64,000 nucleotides of DNA from Chrysogorgia sp. JL179-B06 (lineage: Eukaryota; Cnidaria; Anthozoa; Scleralcyonacea; Chrysogorgiidae), in NCBI GenBank assembly GCA_035772405.1, contig JAYKKM010000118.1, forward strand, positions 808,501 through 872,500. The letters are read 5' to 3'. The translations under genes were made by a program, and so were the position numbers. The notes under the pieces were generated by a model, which saw only the letters and a program-made list of their open reading frames with translations, searched no databases and had not been told where the DNA came from. This document shows, piece by piece, positions 26,171 through 39,600 of the stretch. Every line of letters begins with the position of its first letter. Within the stretch, counting starts at the first letter, position 1.

Positions 26171-29100
26171 AATGCGTTGTATTTGCTCGTCGATGCATTG
26201 TATTTGCTCGTCGATGCATTGTATTTGCTCGTCAATGCCTTGTATTTGCTCGTCAATGCCTTGTATTTGCTAGTCAATGCCTTGTATTTGCTCGTCGATG
26301 CCTTGTATTTGCTCGTCTATGCATTGTATTTGCTCGTCGATGCCTTGTATTTGCTCGTCAATGCCTTGTATTTGCTAGTCAATGCCTTGTATTTGCTAGT
26401 CAATGCCTTGTATTTGGTGGTCAATGCCTTGTATTTGCTGGTCAATGCATTGTATTTGCTCGTTGATGCCTTGCATTTGCTAGTCAATGCCTTGTATTTG
26501 CTAGTCAATGCCTTGTATTTGCTAGTCAATGCCTTGTATTTGCTGTTCAATGCCTTGTATTTGCTCGTCAATGCCTTGTTTTTGCTTGTCAATGCCTTGT
26601 TTTTGCTCGTCAATGCATTGTATTTGCTCTTCAAAGCCTTGTATTTGCTCGTCAATGCCTTGTATTTGCTAGTCAATGCCTTGTATTTGCTCGTTGATGC
26701 CTTGTATTTGCTGGTCAATGCCTTGTATTTGCTAGTCAATGCCTTGTATTTGCTAGTCAATGCCTTGTATTTGCTAGTCAATGCCTTGTATTTGCTCGTC
26801 AATGCCTTGTATTTGCTAGTCAATGCCTTGTATTTGCTCGTCAATGCCTTGTATTTGCTCGTCAATGCCTTGTTTTTGCTCGTCAATGCCTTGTATTTGC
26901 TCGTCGATGCATTGTATTTGCTCTTCAATGCCTTGTATTTGTTCGTCAGTGCCTTGTATTTGCTAGTCAATGCCTTGTATTTGCTCGTCGATGCATTGTA
27001 TTTGCTAGTCATTGCCTTGTATTTGCTCGTCATTGCCTTGTATTTGCTCGTCAACGCCTTGTATTTGCTCGTCAACGCCTTGTATTTGCTAGTCAATGCC
27101 TTGTATTTGCTCGTCAATGCGTTGTATTTGCTCGTTGATGCCTTGTTTTTGCTCGTCAATACCCTGTATTTGCTCGTCAATGCCTGGTATTTTCTATTCA
27201 ATGCCTTGTATTTGCCAGTGGATGCCTTGTATTTACTCGTCGATGCCTTGTATTTTCTCGTTGATGCCTTGTATTTGCTCGTCAATGCCTTGTATTTGCT
27301 CGTCAATGCATTGTATTTGCTAGTCAATGCCTTTAATTTGCTAGTCGATGCCTTGTATTTGCTCGTCGATGCCTTGTATTTGCTCGTTGAAGCCTTGTAT
27401 TTGCTCGTTGATGCCTTGTATTTGCTCGTCATTGCCTTGTATTTGCTCGTCAACGCCTTGTATTTGCTCGTCAACGCCTTGTATTTGCTCGTCAACGCCT
27501 TGTATTTGCTCGTCAATGCGTTGTATTTGCTCGTTGATGCCTTGTTTTTGCTCGACAATACCCTGTATTTGCTCGTCAATGCCTGGTATTTTCTATTCAA
27601 TGCCTTGTATTTGCCAGTCGATGCCTTGTATTTACTCGTCGATGCCTTGTATTTTCTCGTTGATGCCTTGTATTTGCTCGTCAATGCCTTGTATTTGCTC
27701 GTCAATGCATTGTATTTGCTAGTCAATGCCTTTAATTTGCTAGTCGATGCCTTGTATTTGCTCGTCGATGCCTTGTATTTGCTCGTTGAAGCCTTGTATT
27801 TGCTCGTTGATGCCTTGTATTTGCTCGTCGATGCCTTGTATTTGCTCGTCGATGCATTGTATTTGCTCGTCGATGCATTGTATTTGCTCGTCGATGCCTT
27901 GTATTTGCTCGTCAATGCCTTGTATTTGCTAGTCAATGCCTTATATTTGCTAGTCAGTGCCTTGTATTTGCTAGTCAGTGCCTTGTATTTGCTAGTCAGT
28001 GCCTTGTATTTGCTAGTCAATGCCTTGTATTTGCTGTTCAATGCCTTGTATTTGCTCGTCAATGCCTTGTTTTTGCTCGTCAATGCCTTGTTTTTGCTCG
28101 TCAATGCATTGTATTTGCTCTTCAAAGCCTTGTATTTGCTCGTCAATGCCTTGTATTTGCTAGTCAATGCCTTGTATTTGCTCGTTGATGCCTTGTATTT
28201 GCTCGTCAATGCCTTGTATTTGCTCGTCAATGCCTTGTTTTTGCTCGTCAATGCCTTGTATTTGGTCGTCGATGCATTGTATTTGCCCTTCAATTCTTTG
28301 AATTTGTTCGTCAGTGCCTTGTATTTGCTAGTCAATGCCTTGTATTTGCTCGTCAATGCCTTGTATTTGCTCGTCGATGCATTGTATTTGCTAGTCATTG
28401 CCTTGTATTTGCTCGTCATTGCCTTGTATTTGCTCGTCAACGCCTTGTATTTGCTCGTCAACGCCTTGTATTTGCTAGTCAATGCCTTGTATTTGCTCGT
28501 CAATGCGTTGTATTTGCTCGTTGATGCCTTGTTTTTGCTCGTCGATACCCTGTATTTGCTCGTCAATGCCTGGTATTTTCTATTCAATGCCTTGTATTTG
28601 CCAGTCGATGCCTTGTATTTACTCGTCTATGCCTTGTATTTTCTCGTTGATGCCTTGTATTTGCTCGTCAATGCCTTGTATTTGCTCGTCAATGCATTGT
28701 ATTTGCTAGTCAATGCCTTTAATTTGCTAGTCGATGCCTTGTATTTGCTCGTCGATGCCTTGTATTTGCTCGTCGAAGCCTTGTATTTGCTCATTGATGC
28801 CTTGTATTTGCTCGTCATTGCCTAGTATTTGCTCGTCAACGCCTTGTATTTGCTCGTCAACGCCTTGTACTTGCTAGTCAATGCCTTGTATTTGCTCGTC
28901 AATGCGTTGTATTTGCTCGTTGATGCCTTGTTTTTGCTCGTCAATACCCTGTATTTGCTCGTCAATGCCTGGTATTTTCAATTCAATGCCTTGTATTTGC
29001 CAGTCGATGCCTTGTATTTACTCGTCGATGCCTTGTATTTTCTCGTTGATGCCTTGTATTTGCTCGTCAATGCCTTGTATTTGCTCGTCAATGCATTGTA

Positions 29101-32100
29101 TTTGCTAGTCAATGCATTGTATTTGCTAGTCAATGCCTTTAATTTGCTAGTCGATGCCTTGTATTTGCTCGTCGATGCCTTGTATTTGCTCGTTGAAGCC
29201 TTGTATTTGCTCGTTGATGCCTTGTATTTGCTCGTCGATGCCTTGTATTTGCTCGTCGATGCATTGTATTTGCTCGTCGATGCATTGTATTTGCTCGTCG
29301 ATGCCTTGTATTTGCTCGTCAATGCCTTGTATTTGCTAGTCAATGCCTTATATTTGCTAGTCAGTGCCTTGTATTTGCTAGTCAGTGCCTTGTATTTGCT
29401 AGTCAATGCCTTGTATTTGCTAGTCAATGCCTTGTATTTGCTGTTCAATGCCTTGTATTTGCTCGTCAATGCCTTGTTTTTGCTCGTCAATGCCTTGTTT
29501 TTGCTCGTCAATGCATTGTATTTGCTCTTCAAAGCCTTGTATTTGCTCGTCAATGCCTTGTATTTGCTAGTCAATGCCTTGTATTTGCTCGTTGATGCCT
29601 TGTATTTGCTGGTCAATGCCTTGTATTTGCTAGTCAATGCCTTGTATTTGCTAGTCAATGCCTTGTATTTGCTAGTCAATGCCTTGTATTTGCTCGTCAA
29701 TGCCTTGTATTTGCTCGTCAATGCCTTGTTTTTGCTCGTCAATGCCTTGTATTTGCTCGTCGATGCATTGTATTTGCCCTTCAATGCCTTGTATTTGTTC
29801 GTCAGTGCCTTGTATTTGCTAGTCAATGCCTTGTATTTGCTCGTCAATGCCTTGTATTTGCTCGTCGATGCATTGTATATGCTAGTCATTGCCTTGTATT
29901 TGCTCGTCATTGCCTTGTATTTGCTCGTCAACGCCTTGTATTTGCTCGTCAACGCCTTGTATTTGCTAGTCAATGCCTTGTATTTGCTCGTCAATGCGTT
30001 GTATTTGCTCGTTGATGCCTTGTTTTTGCTCGTCAATACCCTGTATTTGCTCGTCAATGCCTGGTATTTTCTATTCAATGCCTTGTATTTGCCAGTCGAT
30101 GTCTTGTATTTACTCGTCGATGCCTTGTATTTTCTCGTTGATGCCTTGTATTTGCTCGTCAATGCCTTGTATTTGCTCGTCAATGCATTGTATTTGCTAG
30201 TCAATGCCTTTAATTTGCTAGTCGATGCCTTGTATTTGCTCGTCGATGCCTTCTATTTGCTCGTTGAAGCCTTGTATTTGCTCGTTGATGCCTTGTATTT
30301 GCTCGTCATTGCCTTGTATTTGCTCGTCAACGCCTTGTATTTGCTCGTCAACGCCTTGTATTTGCTAGTCAATGCCTTGTATTTGCTCGTCAATGCGTTG
30401 TATTTGCTCGTTGATGCCTTGTTTTTGCTCGTCAATACCCTGTATTTGCTCGTCAATGCCTGGTATTTTCTATTCAATGCCTTGTATTTGCCAGTCGATG
30501 CCTTGTATTTACTCGTCGATGCCTTGTATTTTCTCGTTGATGCCTTGTATTTGCTCGTCAATGCCTTGTATTTGCTCGTCAATGCATTGTATTTGCTAGT
30601 CAATGCCTTTAATTTGCTAGTCGATGCCTTGTATTTGCTCGTCGATGCCTTGTATTTGCTCGTTGAAGCCTTGTATTTGCTCGTTGATGCCTTGTATTTG
30701 CTCGTCGATGCCTTGTATTTGCTCGTCGATGCCTTTTATTTGCTCGTCAATGCCTTTTATTTGCTCGTCGATGCCTTGTATTTGCTCGTCGATGCCTTGT
30801 ATTTGCTCGTCGATGCCTTGTATTTGCTCGTCGATGCATTGTATTTGCTCGTCGATGCATTGTATTTGCTCGTCGATGCCTTGTATTTGCTCGTCAATGC
30901 CTTGTATTTGCTAGTCAATGCCTTATATTTGCTAGTCAGTGCCTTGTATTTGCTAGTCAGTGCCTTGTATTTGCTAGTCAATGCCTTGTATTTGCTGTTC
31001 AATGCCTTGTATTTGCTCGTCAATGCCTTGTTTTTGCTCGTCAATGCCTTGTTTTTGCTCGTCAATGCATTGTATTTGCTCTTCAAAGCCTTGTATTTGC
31101 TCGTCAATGCCTTGTATTTGCTAGTCAAATCCTTGTATTTGCTAGTCAGTGCCTTGTATTTGCTCGTTGATGCCTTGTATTTGCTATTCAATGCCTTGTA
31201 TTTGCTCGTCAATGCTTTGTATTTGCTCGTTGATGCCTTGTATTTGCTCGCCAATGCCTTGTATTTGCTAGTCAATGCCTTGTATTTTCTATTCAATGCC
31301 TTGTATTTGCTATTCAATGCCTTGTATTTGCTAGTCAATGCCTTGTATTTGCTCGTCAACGCCTTGTATTTGCTCGTCAACGCCTTGTATTTGCTAGTCA
31401 ATGCCTTGTATTTGCTCGTCAATGCGTTGTATTTGCTCGTTGATGCCTTGTTTTTGCTCGTCAATACCCTGTATTTGCTCGTCAATGCCTGGTATTTTCT
31501 ATTCAATGCCTTGTATTTGCCAGTCAATGCCTTGTATTTGCTCATCAATCTTTGTATTTGCTCATCAATGCCTTGTATTTGCTCATCAATGCCTTGTATT
31601 TGCTAGTCAATGCCTTGTATTTGCTGTTCAATGCCTTGTATTTGCTCGTCAATGCCTTGTTTTTGCTCGTCAATGCCTTGTTTTTGCTCGTCAATGCATT
31701 GTATTTGCTCTTCAAAGCCTTGTATTTGCTCGTCAATGCCTTGTATTTGCTAGTCAAATCCTTGTATTTGCTAGTCAGTGCCTTGTATTTGCTCGTTGAT
31801 GCCTTGTATTTGCTATTCAATGCCTTGTATTTGCTCGTCAATGCTTTGTATTTGCTCGTTGATGCCTTGTATTTGCTCGCCAATGCCTTGTATTTGCTAG
31901 TCAATGCCTTGTATTTTCTATTCAATGCCTTGTATTTGCTATTCAATGCCTTGTATTTGCTAGTCAATGCCTTGTATTTGCTCGTCAACGCCTTGTATTT
32001 GCTCGTCAACGCCTTGTATTTGCTAGTCAATGCCTTGTATTTGCTCGTCAATGCGTTGTATTTGCTCGTTGATGCCTTGTTTTTGCTCGTCAATACCCTG

Positions 32101-35100
32101 TATTTGCTCGTCAATGCCTGGTATTTTCTATTCAATGCCTTGTATTTGCCAGTCGATGCCTTGTATTTACTCGTCGATGCCTTGTATTTTCTCGTTGATG
32201 CCTTGTATTTGCTCGTCAATGCCTTGTATTTGCTCGTCAATGCATTGTATTTGCTAGTCAATGCCTTTAATTTGCTAGTCGATGCCTTGTATTTGCTCGT
32301 CGATGCCTTGTATTTGCTCGTTGAAGCCTTGTATTTGCTCGTTGATGCCTTGTATTTGCTCGTCGATGCCTTGTATTTGCTCGTCGATGCCTTTTATTTG
32401 CTCGTCAATGCCTTTTATTTGCTCGTCGATGCCTTGTATTTGCTCGTCGATGCCTTGTATTTGCTCGTCAATGCCTTGTTTTTGCTCGTCAATGCCTTGT
32501 TTTTGCTCGTCAATGCATTGTTTTTGCTCGTCAATGCATTGTATTTGCTCTTCAAAGCCTTGTATTTGCTCGTCAATGCCTTGTATTTGCTAGTCAAATC
32601 CTTGTATTTGCTAGTCAGTGCCTTGTATTTGCTCGTTGATGCCTTGTATTTGCTATTCAATGCCTTGTATTTGCTCGTCAATGCTTTGTATTTGCTCGTT
32701 GATGCCTTGTATTTGCTCGCCAATGCCTTGTATTTGCTAGTCAATGCCTTGTATTTTCTATTCAATGCCTTGTATTTGCTATTCAATGCCTTGTATTTGC
32801 TAGTCAATGCCTTGTATTTGCTCGTCAATGCATTGTATTTGCTAGTCAATGCCTTGTATTTGCTCGTCAATGCCTTGTATTTGCTCGTCGATGTCTTGTA
32901 TTTGCTAGTCAATGCCTTGTATTTGCTCGTCAATGCATTGTATTTGCTCGTCAATGCCTTGTATTTGCTAGTCAATGCCTTATATTTGCTCGTCAGTGCC
33001 TTGTATTTGCTAGTCAGTGCCTTGTATTTGCTCGTCAATGCGTTGTATTTGCTTGTCAATGCCTTGTATTTGCCCGTCAATGTCTTGTATTTGCTCGTCG
33101 ATGCCTTGTATTTGCTCGTCGATGCCGTGTATTTGCTCGTCGATGCCTTGTATTTGCTAGCCAATGCCTTGTATTTTCTATTCAATGCCTTGTGTTTGCC
33201 AGTCGATGCCTTGTATTTGCTCGTCGATGCCTTGTATTTGCTCGTCAATGCCTTGTATTTGCTCGTCAATGCATTGTATTTGCTAGTCAATGCCTTGTAT
33301 TTGCTCGTCAATGCATTGTATTTGCTAGTCAATGCCTTGTATTTGCTAGTCGATGCCTTGTATTTGCTAGTCGATGCCTTGTATTTGCTTGTTGATGCCT
33401 TGTATTTGATCGTCAATGCGTTGTATTTGCTCGTTGATGAGTTGTATTTGCTCGTTGATGCCTTGTTTTTGCTCGCCAATGCCCTGTATGTGCTAGTCAA
33501 TGCCCTGTATGTGCTAGTCAATGCCTTGTATTTGCTCGTCAATGCGTTGTTTTTGCTCGTTGATGCCTTGTATTTGCAAGTGAATGCCTTGTATTTATTA
33601 GTCAATGCCTTGTATTTGCTAGTCAATGCCTTGTATTTGCTCGTCAATGCCTTGTATTTGCTCGTCAATGCATTGTATTTGCTAGTCAATGCATTGTATT
33701 TGCTAGTCAATGCCTTTTATTTGCTAGTCGATGCCTTGTATTTGCTCGTCGATGCCTTGTATTTGCTCGTTGATCCATTGTATTTGCTCGCTGATGCCTT
33801 GTATTTGCTCGTCAATGCCTTGTATTTGCTAGTCAATACATTGTATTTGCTAGTCAATGCCTTGTATTTGCTCGTCAATGCATTGTATTTGCTAGTCGAT
33901 GCCTTGTATTTGCTCGTCGATGCCTTGTATTTGCTCGTTGATGCCTTGTATTTGCTCGTCAATGCCTTGTATTTGCTAGCCAATGCCTTGTATTTTCTAT
34001 TCAATGCCTTGTGTTTGCCAGTCGATGCCTTGTATTTGCTCGTCGATGCCTTGTATTTGCTCGTCAATGCCTTGTATTTGCTCGTCAATGCATTGTATTT
34101 GCTAGTCAATGCCTTGTATTTGCTCGTCAATGCATTGTATTTGCTAGTCAATGCCTTGTATTTGCTAGTCGATGCCTTGTATTTGCTAGTCGATGCCTTG
34201 TATTTGCTTGTTGATGCCTTGTATTTGATCGTCAATGCCTTGTATTTGCTCTTCGATGCCTTGTATTTGCTTGTTCATGCCTTGTATTTGCTCGTCAATG
34301 CCTTGTATTTGCTCGTCAATGCCTTGTATTTGCTCGTCGATGCCTTGTATTTGCTAGTCAATGCCTTGTACTGTATTTGCTCGTCAATACCTTGTATTTG
34401 CTCGTCAATGCCTTGTATTTGCTCGTCAATGCCGTGTATTTTCTCGTCACTGCCTTGTATTTGCTCGTCAATGCCTTGTATTTGCTCATCAATGCCTTGT
34501 ATTTGCTCATCAATGCCTTGTATTTGCTCATCAATGCCGTGTATTTGCTAGTCGATGCCTTGTATTTGCTCGTCGATGCCTTGTATTTGCTCGTTGATCC
34601 ATTGTATTTGCTCGCTGATGCCTTGTATTTGCTCGTCAATGCCTTGTATTTGCTAGTCAATACATTGTATTTGCTAGTCAATGCCTTGTATTTGCTCGTC
34701 AATGCATTGTATTTGCTAGTCGATGCCTTGTATTTGCTCGTCGATGCCTTGTATTTGCTCGTCGATGCCTTGTATTTGCTCGTTGATGCCTTGTATTTGC
34801 TAGTCAATGACTTGTATTTGCTAGTCAATGCCTTGTATTTGCTAGTCAATACCTTGTATTTGCTCGTCAATGCCTTATATTTGCTCGTCAATGCCTTGTA
34901 TTTGCTCGTCAATGCATTGTATTTGCTAGTCGATGCCTTGTATTTGCTAGTCGATGCCTTGTATTTGCTCGTCGATGCCTTGTATTTGCTCGTCGATGCC
35001 TTGTATTTGCTCGTCGATGCCTTGTATTTGCTCGTCGATGCCTTGTATTTGCTCGTCGATGCCTTGTATTTGCTCGTCGATGCCTTGTATTTGCTCGTCG

Positions 35101-36628
35101 ATGCCTTGTATTTGCTCGTCGATGCCTTGTATTTGCTAGTCAATGCCTTATATTTGCTCGTCAGTGCCTTGTATTTGCTAGTCAGTGCCTTGTATTTGCT
35201 CGTCAATGCGTTGTATTTGCTCGCCAATGCCTTGTATTTGCTCGTCAATGCCTTGTATTTGCACGTCAATGCGTTCTATTTGCTCGTTGATGCCTTGTAT
35301 TTGCTCGTCCGTGCCTTTTATTTGCTAGTCAATGCCTTGTATTTGCTCGTCAATGCCTTGTATTTGCTTGTCAATGCCTTGTATTTGCTCGTCAATGCCT
35401 TGTATTTGCTCGTCAATGCCTTGTATTTGCTCGTCAATGCCTTGTATTTGCTCGTCAATGCCTTGTATTTGCTAGTCAATACCTTGTATTTGCTCGTCGA
35501 TGCCTTGTATTTGCTCGTCTATGCCTTGTATTTGCTCGTGGATGCCTTGTATTTGCTAGTCAATGCCTTGTATTTGCTAGTCAATGCCTTGTATTTGCTA
35601 GTCAATGGCTTGTATTTGCTCGTTGATGCCTTGTATTTGCTGGTCAATGCCTTGTATTTGCTCGTCAATGCCTTGTATTTGCTCGTCGATGCATTGTATT
35701 TGCTAGTCAATGCATTGTATTTGCTCGTCAATGCCTTGTATTTGCTAGTCAATGCCTTGTATTTGCTCGTCAATGCCTTGTATTTGCTCGTTGATGCCTT
35801 GTATTTGCTCGTCAATGCCTTGTATTTGCTAGTCAATGCCTTGTATTTGCTCGTCAATGCCTTGTATTTGCTCGTTGATGCCTTGTATTTGCTCGTCAAT
35901 GCCTTGTATTTGCTAGTCAATGCCTTGTATTTTCTATTCAATGCCTTGTATTTGCTAGTCGATGCCTTGTATTTGCTCGTCAATGCCTTGTATTTGCTCG
36001 TCAATGCCTTGTATTTGCTCGTCAATGCATTGTATTTGCTAGTCAATGCCTTGTATTTGCTCGTCAATGCATTGTATTTGCTAGTCAATGCCTTGTATTT
36101 GCTAGTCGATGCCTTGTATTTGCTAGTCAATGCCTTGTATTTGCTCGTTGATGCCTTGTATTTGCTCGTCAATGCCTTGTATTTGCTCGTTGATGCCTTG
36201 TATTTGCTCGTTGATGCCTTGTTTTTGCTCGTCAATGCCTTGTATTTGCTAGTCAATGCCCTGTATTTGCTAGTCAATGCCTTGTATTTGCTCGTCAATG
36301 CCTTGTATTTGCTCGTTGATGCCTTGTATTTGCTAGTCAATGCCTTGTATTTTTTAGTCAATGCCTTGTATTTGCTAGTCAATGCCTTGTATTTGCTCGT
36401 CAATGCCTTGTATTTGCTCGTCAATGCCTTGTATTTGCTCGTTGATGCCTTGTATTTGCTATTCAATGCCTTGTATTTGCTCGTCGATGCCTTGTATTTG
36501 CTCGTCAATGCCTTGTATTTGCTCGTCGATGCCTTGTATTTGCTCGTTGATGCCTTGTATTTGCTAGTCGATGCCTTGTATTTGCTCGTCAATGCCTTGT
36601 ATTTGCTCGTCAATGCCTTGTATTTGCT
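26171..36628. repeat. Satellite super-repeat, copy 1 (10,458 bp)
   Basis: Bounded by truncated TTGCTAATGC units. It contains the -1 junction near 31550 (ATCAATCTTTG) and the +5 junction near 34371 (CTTGTACTGTATT). It is the most variant-rich copy, with frequent GTTTTTGC, CTGGTATTTTC and ACGCCTTG changes. Confidence 0.85.
27096..31527. repeat. Best-defined higher-order repeat section
   Basis: A 19-unit (399-bp) block marked by GTTTTTGCTCGTCAATACCC and CCTGGTATTTTCTATTCAA begins at 27096, about 27495, 28482, 28881, 29973, 30372 and 31401. It occurs as pairs 399 bp apart, repeated at about 1.39-1.49 kb. The same pairs recur near 38373, 41250/41649, 49670/50069, 56374/56773 and 57823/58222. Confidence 0.8.
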
Positions 36629-39600
36629 AATGCCTTGTATTTGCTCGTCGATGCCTTGTATTTGCTCGTCAATGCCTTGTATTTGCTCGTCAATGCCTTG
36701 TATTTGCTAGTCAATGCCTTGTATTTGCTCGTCGATGCCTTGTATTTGCTCGTCAATGCCTTGTATTTGCTCGTCTATGCATTGTATTTGCTCGTCAATG
36801 CCTTGTATTTGCTCGTCAATGCCTTGTATTTGCTGGTCAATGCCTTGTATTTGCTCGTCAATGCATTGTATTTGCTCGTTGATGCCTTGTATTTGCTAGT
36901 CAATGCCTTGTATTTGCTAGTCAATGCCTTGTATTTGCTAGTCAATGCCTTGTATTTGCTGTTCAATGCCTTGTATTTGCTCGTCAATGCCTTGTATTTG
37001 CTCGTCAATGCCTTGTATTTGCTCGTCAATGCATTGTATTTGCTCTTCAAAGCCTTGTATTTGCTCGTCAATGCCTTGTATTTGCTAGTCAATGCCTTGT
37101 ATTTGCTCGTTGATGCCTTGTATTTGCTGGTCAATGCCTTGTATTTGCTAGTCAATGCCTTGTATTTGCTAGTCAATGCCTTGTATTTGCTAGTCAATGC
37201 CTTGTATTTGCTCGTCAATGCCTTGTATTTGCTCGTCAATGCCTTGTATTTGCTAGTCAATGCCTTGTATTTGCTCGTCAATGCCTTGTATTTGCTCGTC
37301 AATGCCTTGTTTTTGCTCGTCAATGCCTTGTATTTGCTCGTCGATGCATTGTATTTGCTCTTCAATGCCTTGTATTTGCTCGTCAGTGCCTTGTATTTGC
37401 TAGTCAATGCCTTGTATTTGCTCGTCAATGCCTTGTATTTGCTAGTGGATGCCTTGTATTTGCTCGTCGATGCCTTGTATTTGCTCGTCGATGCCTTGTA
37501 TTTGCTCGTCAATGCCTTGTATTTGCTCGTCAATGCCTTGTATTTGCTAGTCAATGCCTTGTATTTGCTCGTCGATGCCTTGTATTTGCTCGTCTATGCA
37601 TTGTATTTGCTCGTCGATGCCTTGTATTTGCTCGTCAATGCCTTGTATTTGCTAGTCAATGCCTTGTATTTGCTAGTCAATGCCTTGTATTTGCTCGTCA
37701 ATGCCTTGTATTTGCTCGTCAATGCATTGTATTTGCTCGTTGATGCCTTGTATTTGCTAGTCAATGCCTTGTATTTGCTAGTCAATGCCTTGTATTTGCT
37801 AGTCAATGCCTTGTATTTGCTGTTCAATGCCTTGTATTTGCTCGTCAATGCCTTGTTTTTGCTTGTCAATGCCTTGTATTTGCTCGTCAATGCCTTGTAT
37901 TTGCTCTTCAAAGCCTTGTATTTGCTCGTCAATGCCTTGTATTTGCTAGTCAATGCCTTGTATTTGCTCGTTGATGCCTTGTATTTGCTGGTCAATGCCT
38001 TGTATTTGCTAGTCAATGCCTTGTATTTGCTAGTCAATGCCTTGTATTTGCTAGTCAATGCCTTGTATTTGCTCGTCAATGCCTTGTATTTGCTAGTCAA
38101 TGCCTTGTATTTGCTCGTCAATGCCTTGTATTTGCTCGTCAATGCCTTGTTTTTGCTCGTCAATGCCTTGTATTTGCTCGTCGATGCATTGTATTTGCTC
38201 TTCAATGCCTTGTATTTGCTCGTCAGTGCCTTGTATTTGCTAGTCAATGCCTTGTATTTGCTCGTCGATGCATTGTATTTGCTAGTCAATGCCTTGTATT
38301 TGCTCGTCATTGCCTTGTATTTGCTCGTCAATGCCTTGTATTTGCTCGTCAATGCCTTGTATTTGCTAGTCAATGCCTTGTATTTGCTCGTCAATGCGTT
38401 GTATTTGCTCGTTGATGCCTTGTATTTGCTCGTCAATGCCTTGTATTTGCTCGTCAATGCCTTGTATTTTCTATTCAATGCCTTGTATTTGCCAGTGGAT
38501 GCCTTGTATTTACTCGTCGATGCCTTGTATTTTCTCGTTGATGCCTTGTATTTGCTCGTCAATGCCTTGTATTTGCTCGTCAATGCATTGTATTTGCTAG
38601 TCAATGCCTTTAATTTGCTAGTCGATGCCTTGTATTTGCTCGTCGATGCCTTGTATTTGCTCGTTGAAGCCTTGTATTTGCTCGTTGATGCCTTGTATTT
38701 GCTCGTCATTGCCTTGTATTTGCTCGTCAATGCCTTGTATTTGCTCGTCAATGCCTTGTATTTGCTCGTCAATGCCTTGTATTTGCTCGTCAATGCGTTG
38801 TATTTGCTCGTTGATGCCTTGTATTTGCTCGTCAATGCCTTGTATTTGCTCGTCAATGCCTTGTATTTGCTAGTCCATGCCTTGTATTTGCTAGTCGATG
38901 CCTTGTATTTGCTCGTCGATGCCTTGTATTTGCTCGTTGATGCCTTGTATTTGCTCGTCAATGCCTTGTATTTGCTCGTCAATGCATTGTATTTGCTAGT
39001 CAATGCCTTTAATTTGCTAGTCGATGCCTTGTATTTGCTCGTCGATGCCTTGTATTTGCTCGTTGAAGCCTTGTATTTGCTCGTTGATGCCTTGTATTTG
39101 CTCGTCGATGCCTTGTATTTGCTCGTCGATGCATTGTATTTGCTCGTCGATGCATTGTATTTGCTCGTCGATGCCTTGTATTTGCTCGTCAATGCCTTGT
39201 ATTTGCTAGTCAATGCCTTGTATTTGCTAGTCAGTGCCTTGTATTTGCTAGTCAGTGCCTTGTATTTGCTAGTCAGTGCCTTGTATTTGCTAGTCAATGC
39301 CTTGTATTTGCTGTTCAATGCCTTGTATTTGCTCGTCAATGCCTTGTATTTGCTCGTCAATGCCTTGTATTTGCTCGTCAATGCATTGTATTTGCTCTTC
39401 AAAGCCTTGTATTTGCTCGTCAATGCCTTGTATTTGCTAGTCAATGCCTTGTATTTGCTCGTCAATGCCTTGTATTTGCTCGTCAATGCCTTGTATTTGC
39501 TCGTCAATGCCTTGTTTTTGCTCGTCAATGCCTTGTATTTGGTCGTCGATGCATTGTATTTGCCCTTCAATTCTTTGAATTTGCTCGTCAGTGCCTTGTA